A stretch of 64,000 nucleotides of DNA, taken from Fulvimarina sp040239565 (lineage in GTDB: Bacteria; Pseudomonadota; Alphaproteobacteria; Rhizobiales; Rhizobiaceae). A program made the position numbers and the translations under genes. The notes beneath the pieces were generated by a model. It did not search any database and was not told the DNA's origin. It was given only the letters and a program-made list of their open reading frames with translations. The stretch spans positions 254,682-318,681 of the forward strand of contig NZ_JBEHWS010000004.1 in NCBI RefSeq assembly GCF_040239565.1, written 5' to 3'. Positions 61,642 through 64,000 of the stretch are shown in pieces; positions within the stretch are counted from its first letter, which is position 1, and each line of letters starts with the position of its first letter.

Positions 61642-63822
61642 ATGTTCGATATCAAGAAAGCCGGCCGCTTCGCCTCCGTGGCGACGCTGGCTGCCTCGAC
61701 CGCCCTTGCCGGTCCGATCTCGGCCTATGCCGCAGACAGTGCCGAATATCGTCTCGCGCAGGCGGAGGGTGAAGCACAACCAGTTCTGCCGCCGGAGAGC
61801 GCGCAACCTGCACCGGAAGAACAGCCGGCAGAGCAGGCCCAGCCGGTAGAGGAGCCCGCACCGGCGGCTGAAGAGCCGGCACCTGCCCCGGAGCCTGAGC
61901 CCCAGCCGGAACCGGCACCAGAACCGCAGCCGGAACCTGAAGCGCCTGCTGAAGAACCACAGGCACCAGCTGCAGACGCCCCTGCCCCAGAGCCGCAGGC
62001 CGAGGAAGCTCCGGTCGAAGAGCCGACTCCTGCGGAAGAACCGGCGCCAGCGGAAGCGCCCGCACCAGCGCAGGCTGAAGCCCCTGCGGAAGAAGCTGCC
62101 CCCGAACAACAGCCCGAAGCTGCTCAAGAAGAAGCACCGGCTCCTGAGCCGGAATTAGAGGCTGCACCGGCTGAAGAAGCCGCTCCGGCGGAAGAACCCG
62201 CCGCCGAAGAAGCGCCGGCTTCTGAAGCAGCTGAAGAGGAAGCAGCAGAACCTGAACCGGCGCCGGAAGCCAGCGAGCCGGAAGCACCTGCGGATGAAGC
62301 AGCTCCAGGCGCCGCGGCCCCTGCAGCGAGCGACGAGCCGGCCGTGGCTGAAGAGCCTGCCGCCGACCCCGCATCTGAAGAAGTTCCTGCGGCTGACGAG
62401 GCTCCGGGTGAAACTCTCGACGAAGCTCCTGCCGTAGACGGCACGGCGGAACCATCAGCGGCTGAAGAAACACCAGCTGATGACGCTCCCGCCGATGCTG
62501 TTCCCGCAGAAACCGATGCGGAAGGCACCGGCGAGCTTCCCGAAGCAACGAGTGGAGATACGCCGGCCGAAGCTGGTGCCGCTCCTGCTGAAGACAGTGC
62601 CGAAGAGCCTGCAGCAGCCGCGGCTTCGACTGCCCCAGAAGAAGAGCCGGAAGCCGTTTCCGAGGACATTCAGACCGAGGAAGTGCCTCAGGGTGGTGTC
62701 GCCGCGAGTGATGCCCGCGTCCAGACGCTGGCAGAGCCGGTCGGAGACATCCCGTCGGCAAACGCCGAAGAGGGCGAGCGGATCGAGTCGACGACCATCA
62801 ACAATTCGACGGTCACCGATAATTCAACGACCACGAACAACACGACGACGACCAACAATACAACGGTCAACAACACGACCGTCGTGCGCGGTCCCCAGCC
62901 GGAAGTGCCTCCGGGGGTCGAGGTCGTCGAGCGTGACGACGACGGTCGCGAGATTCTGTCGCTCGTCGGTGCCGGCCTTGCCGGCGCCGCGGCAGGCGCA
63001 GCCGCGGCCTACTTCATCCGCAGCGACGACACCGGCCGTGTCGCAGTGGACGCTCAGGACCAGTACTATGAGCGCCTCGGCGGAGGCCGCGTTCGCGAGA
63101 CGATCGTTCGCGAGAACGGGGTGCAGGTCGTGACGATCACCAATCGCTACGGCGAAACCATCCAGCGTTCGCGCATCTTGCCGGATGGGCGCGAGGTCGT
63201 GCTGTTCTACGATCCCTATGCGGAGAGCGATACGGCCGAGCCACAGTATTACTACGATCCCGGCGCGGAGCTGCCGCCGGTGCGGTACACGATCCCGGAA
63301 TCAGACTACATCGTGGATGTGGCCGAGCCCGATCAGGATCTCTACTATCGCACCATCGTCGCTCCGCCTGTCGAGACGGTCGAGCGGATATACTCGGTCG
63401 ATGAGGTGCGCCGCTCCAAGCGCATTCGCGACAAGGTTCGCCGGATCGATCTCAACACGATCAATTTCGGTTTCGGTTCGGCTGAGATCGCACAGGAACA
63501 GGTCACCAATCTGGAAGCCCTAGCCCGTGCGATTTCCGAGGTCATCGACCAGAATCCGGACGAGACCTTCATCGTCGAAGGCCATACGGATGCGGTTGGC
63601 ACCGATGTCGCCAATTTGAGGCTGTCCGACCAGCGTGCGGAGACAGTGGCGGCGGCGCTGACCAACTACTTCGACGTTCCGCCGGAGAACCTGATTACGC
63701 AGGGCTATGGCGAGCAGTTCCTGAAGGTGAATACGCAGGAGCAGAATGCCGAGAACCGCCGCGTGACGGTCCGCCGTATCACGCCGCTGGTCAAACCGGT
63801 GCAGACCTCCTCGGCACAGTAA
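61642..63822 (+). CDS. Large OmpA-family envelope protein with A/E/P-rich region
   Basis: Exported protein of 726 residues. A signal peptide ends near AYA-AD (about residue 30). Residues about 35-370 are almost entirely A, E and P (repeats such as EEPAPAPEPEP), followed by an N/T-rich run at about 386-420 (NSTTTNNTTTTNN) and a glycine/alanine hydrophobic segment (about 438-460, GAGLAGAAAGAAAAYFI). The OmpA domain (600-716) has the peptidoglycan-binding GHTDAVGTDVANLRLSDQRAE. Likely anchors the outer membrane to peptidoglycan, with the acidic region spanning the periplasm. Start at 61642 is supported by the signal; 61552 is possible. Confidence 0.85.
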   Translation: MFDIKKAGRFASVATLAASTALAGPISAYAADSAEYRLAQAEGEAQPVLPPESAQPAPEEQPAEQAQPVEEPAPAAEEPAPAPEPEPQPEPAPEPQPEPEAPAEEPQAPAADAPAPEPQAEEAPVEEPTPAEEPAPAEAPAPAQAEAPAEEAAPEQQPEAAQEEAPAPEPELEAAPAEEAAPAEEPAAEEAPASEAAEEEAAEPEPAPEASEPEAPADEAAPGAAAPAASDEPAVAEEPAADPASEEVPAADEAPGETLDEAPAVDGTAEPSAAEETPADDAPADAVPAETDAEGTGELPEATSGDTPAEAGAAPAEDSAEEPAAAAASTAPEEEPEAVSEDIQTEEVPQGGVAASDARVQTLAEPVGDIPSANAEEGERIESTTINNSTVTDNSTTTNNTTTTNNTTVNNTTVVRGPQPEVPPGVEVVERDDDGREILSLVGAGLAGAAAGAAAAYFIRSDDTGRVAVDAQDQYYERLGGGRVRETIVRENGVQVVTITNRYGETIQRSRILPDGREVVLFYDPYAESDTAEPQYYYDPGAELPPVRYTIPESDYIVDVAEPDQDLYYRTIVAPPVETVERIYSVDEVRRSKRIRDKVRRIDLNTINFGFGSAEIAQEQVTNLEALARAISEVIDQNPDETFIVEGHTDAVGTDVANLRLSDQRAETVAAALTNYFDVPPENLITQGYGEQFLKVNTQEQNAENRRVTVRRITPLVKPVQTSSAQ

Positions 63823-63852
63823 CGTCGGCAGAGTCCGTCGTACCAGGCAAAG

Positions 63853-63877
63853 AAAAGCCCCGGATCCTTCGTGGATC
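63853..63877 (+). terminator. Left part of a terminator cut by an IS element
   Basis: AAAAGCCCC-GGATCC, loop TTCGT, then GGATC is the start of a hairpin whose right arm should continue CGGGGCTTTT. Instead the sequence changes to GTAAGC at 63878, the left end of an IS66-type element. Confidence 0.6.
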
Positions 63878-63929
63878 GTAAGCACCCGCCGGGTACCGCC
63901 TTGTTGGGTCTGATCTGACGTAAGAGACA

Positions 63930-63953
63930 GTGAGTATGGATAGTCATACTCAC
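63930..63953 (+). repeat. Inverted repeat over the tnpA start codon
   Basis: GTGAGTATG and CATACTCAC pair perfectly around six bases. The ATG of the tnpA-like frame lies in the left arm, so RNA read into the element from outside would fold and hide the start codon. Confidence 0.6.
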
Positions 63954-64000
63954 AGTCACGAAGTTTCCCGACTTTCGGTGGTGGAGACGGGTCGTCGTCG
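63936..64000 (+). CDS. IS66-family TnpA-like protein, 5' end
   Basis: Only 21 codons are present before the window ends; they begin MDSHTHSHEVSRLSVVETGR. The end VETGRR resembles the start of IS66 OrfA proteins, which carry a helix-turn-helix beyond this point. Identification rests on this short stretch plus the IS-type end at 63878. Confidence 0.5.
   Translation, partial: MDSHTHSHEVSRLSVVETGRR

Larger units (their letters stand above)
63878..64000 (+). mobile_element. Left end of an IS66-family insertion sequence
   Basis: The element starts GTAAGC, the usual first bases of IS66-family inverted repeats, and contains the beginning of a tnpA-like gene. It runs off the right edge of the window. 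IS66 duplicates eight bases on insertion; the eight bases before it are CGTGGATC. Its right end cannot be seen. Confidence 0.65.

Noticed and set aside
62800..62890. AAC/ACG-rich tract as a possible non-coding repeat or CRISPR-like array
   Set aside because: It is in frame inside the OmpA-family gene and encodes its N/T-rich segment. Units are short and have no spacers. I saw no CRISPR array anywhere in the window.

Overview
The window is high-GC DNA (I estimate a little above 60% GC) with dense, mostly operonic genes. It looks like the chromosome of a member of the Hyphomicrobiales (Rhizobiales). The evidence is the rhizobial-type myo-inositol locus (IolC fused to a DUF2090 domain, RpiR-type IolR, GGAA-N6-TTCC operators), the split proton-pumping transhydrogenase (PntAA/PntAB/PntB), glnK-amtB with sigma-54 promoters, a DctBD-linked TRAP transporter, an alphaproteobacterial aa3-oxidase subunit IV and a single-cassette sugar ABC transporter. 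I cannot name the genus.

Layout. 1-1858: divergent glpD (cut by the window edge) and glpR. 1877-4190: a GbcA-like Rieske oxygenase divergent from a LysR regulator, with two inverted repeats between them. 4318-18715: a large inositol-type catabolic region made of a PhyH-family dioxygenase and an SDR dehydrogenase, a sugar ABC transporter (binding protein, permease, ATPase), iolG and a second Gfo/Idh/MocA dehydrogenase on the minus strand, iolR, then iolC-iolD-iolE-small membrane protein-iolB. iolA is not in the window. 19055-31621: housekeeping and mixed genes, namely a membrane EAL phosphodiesterase, pgeF, a creatinase/DoeA-like M24 protein, a YQQ-repeat lipoprotein, prs, an alpha/beta hydrolase, rplY, pth, folD, a DUF3309 mini-protein, a UbiH-type hydroxylase and tesB. 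31718-35404: an NtrC-like site, a sigma-54 promoter, glnK and two divergent amtB genes, the second with its own sigma-54 promoter. 35454-47114: a small GNAT, ftsK with two tiny genes behind it, an ATP-dependent DNA ligase beside an exonuclease, a DUF2937 protein, the pnt operon, a cytochrome oxidase subunit IV and a PfpI/DJ-1 protein. 47433-58466: a lone TadG/vWA protein, a DUF4396 protein, hslU without hslV, then dctBD and dctPQM with a sigma-54 promoter before dctP. 58959-63822: two lipoproteins, a zinc-finger protein, an FAD monooxygenase and a large OmpA-family envelope protein.

The last about 120 bases look like the left end of an IS66-family element that has inserted into the terminator of the OmpA-family gene.

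How the genes work together. The iol region couples uptake of an inositol-like sugar to oxidation (IolG, a second dehydrogenase, possibly PhyH and SDR), dehydration, ring cleavage, isomerisation and phosphorylation (IolE, D, B, C), probably repressed by IolR. The dct region is a self-contained unit of sensor, activator, sigma-54 promoter and TRAP carrier for a C4-dicarboxylate or similar acid. The glnK-amtB block is a nitrogen-limitation unit. The least described parts are the small genes (20-codon ORF before iolC, 73-residue membrane protein before iolB, mini-gene pair after ftsK), the PhyH/SDR addition to the iol locus and the IS66 junction.
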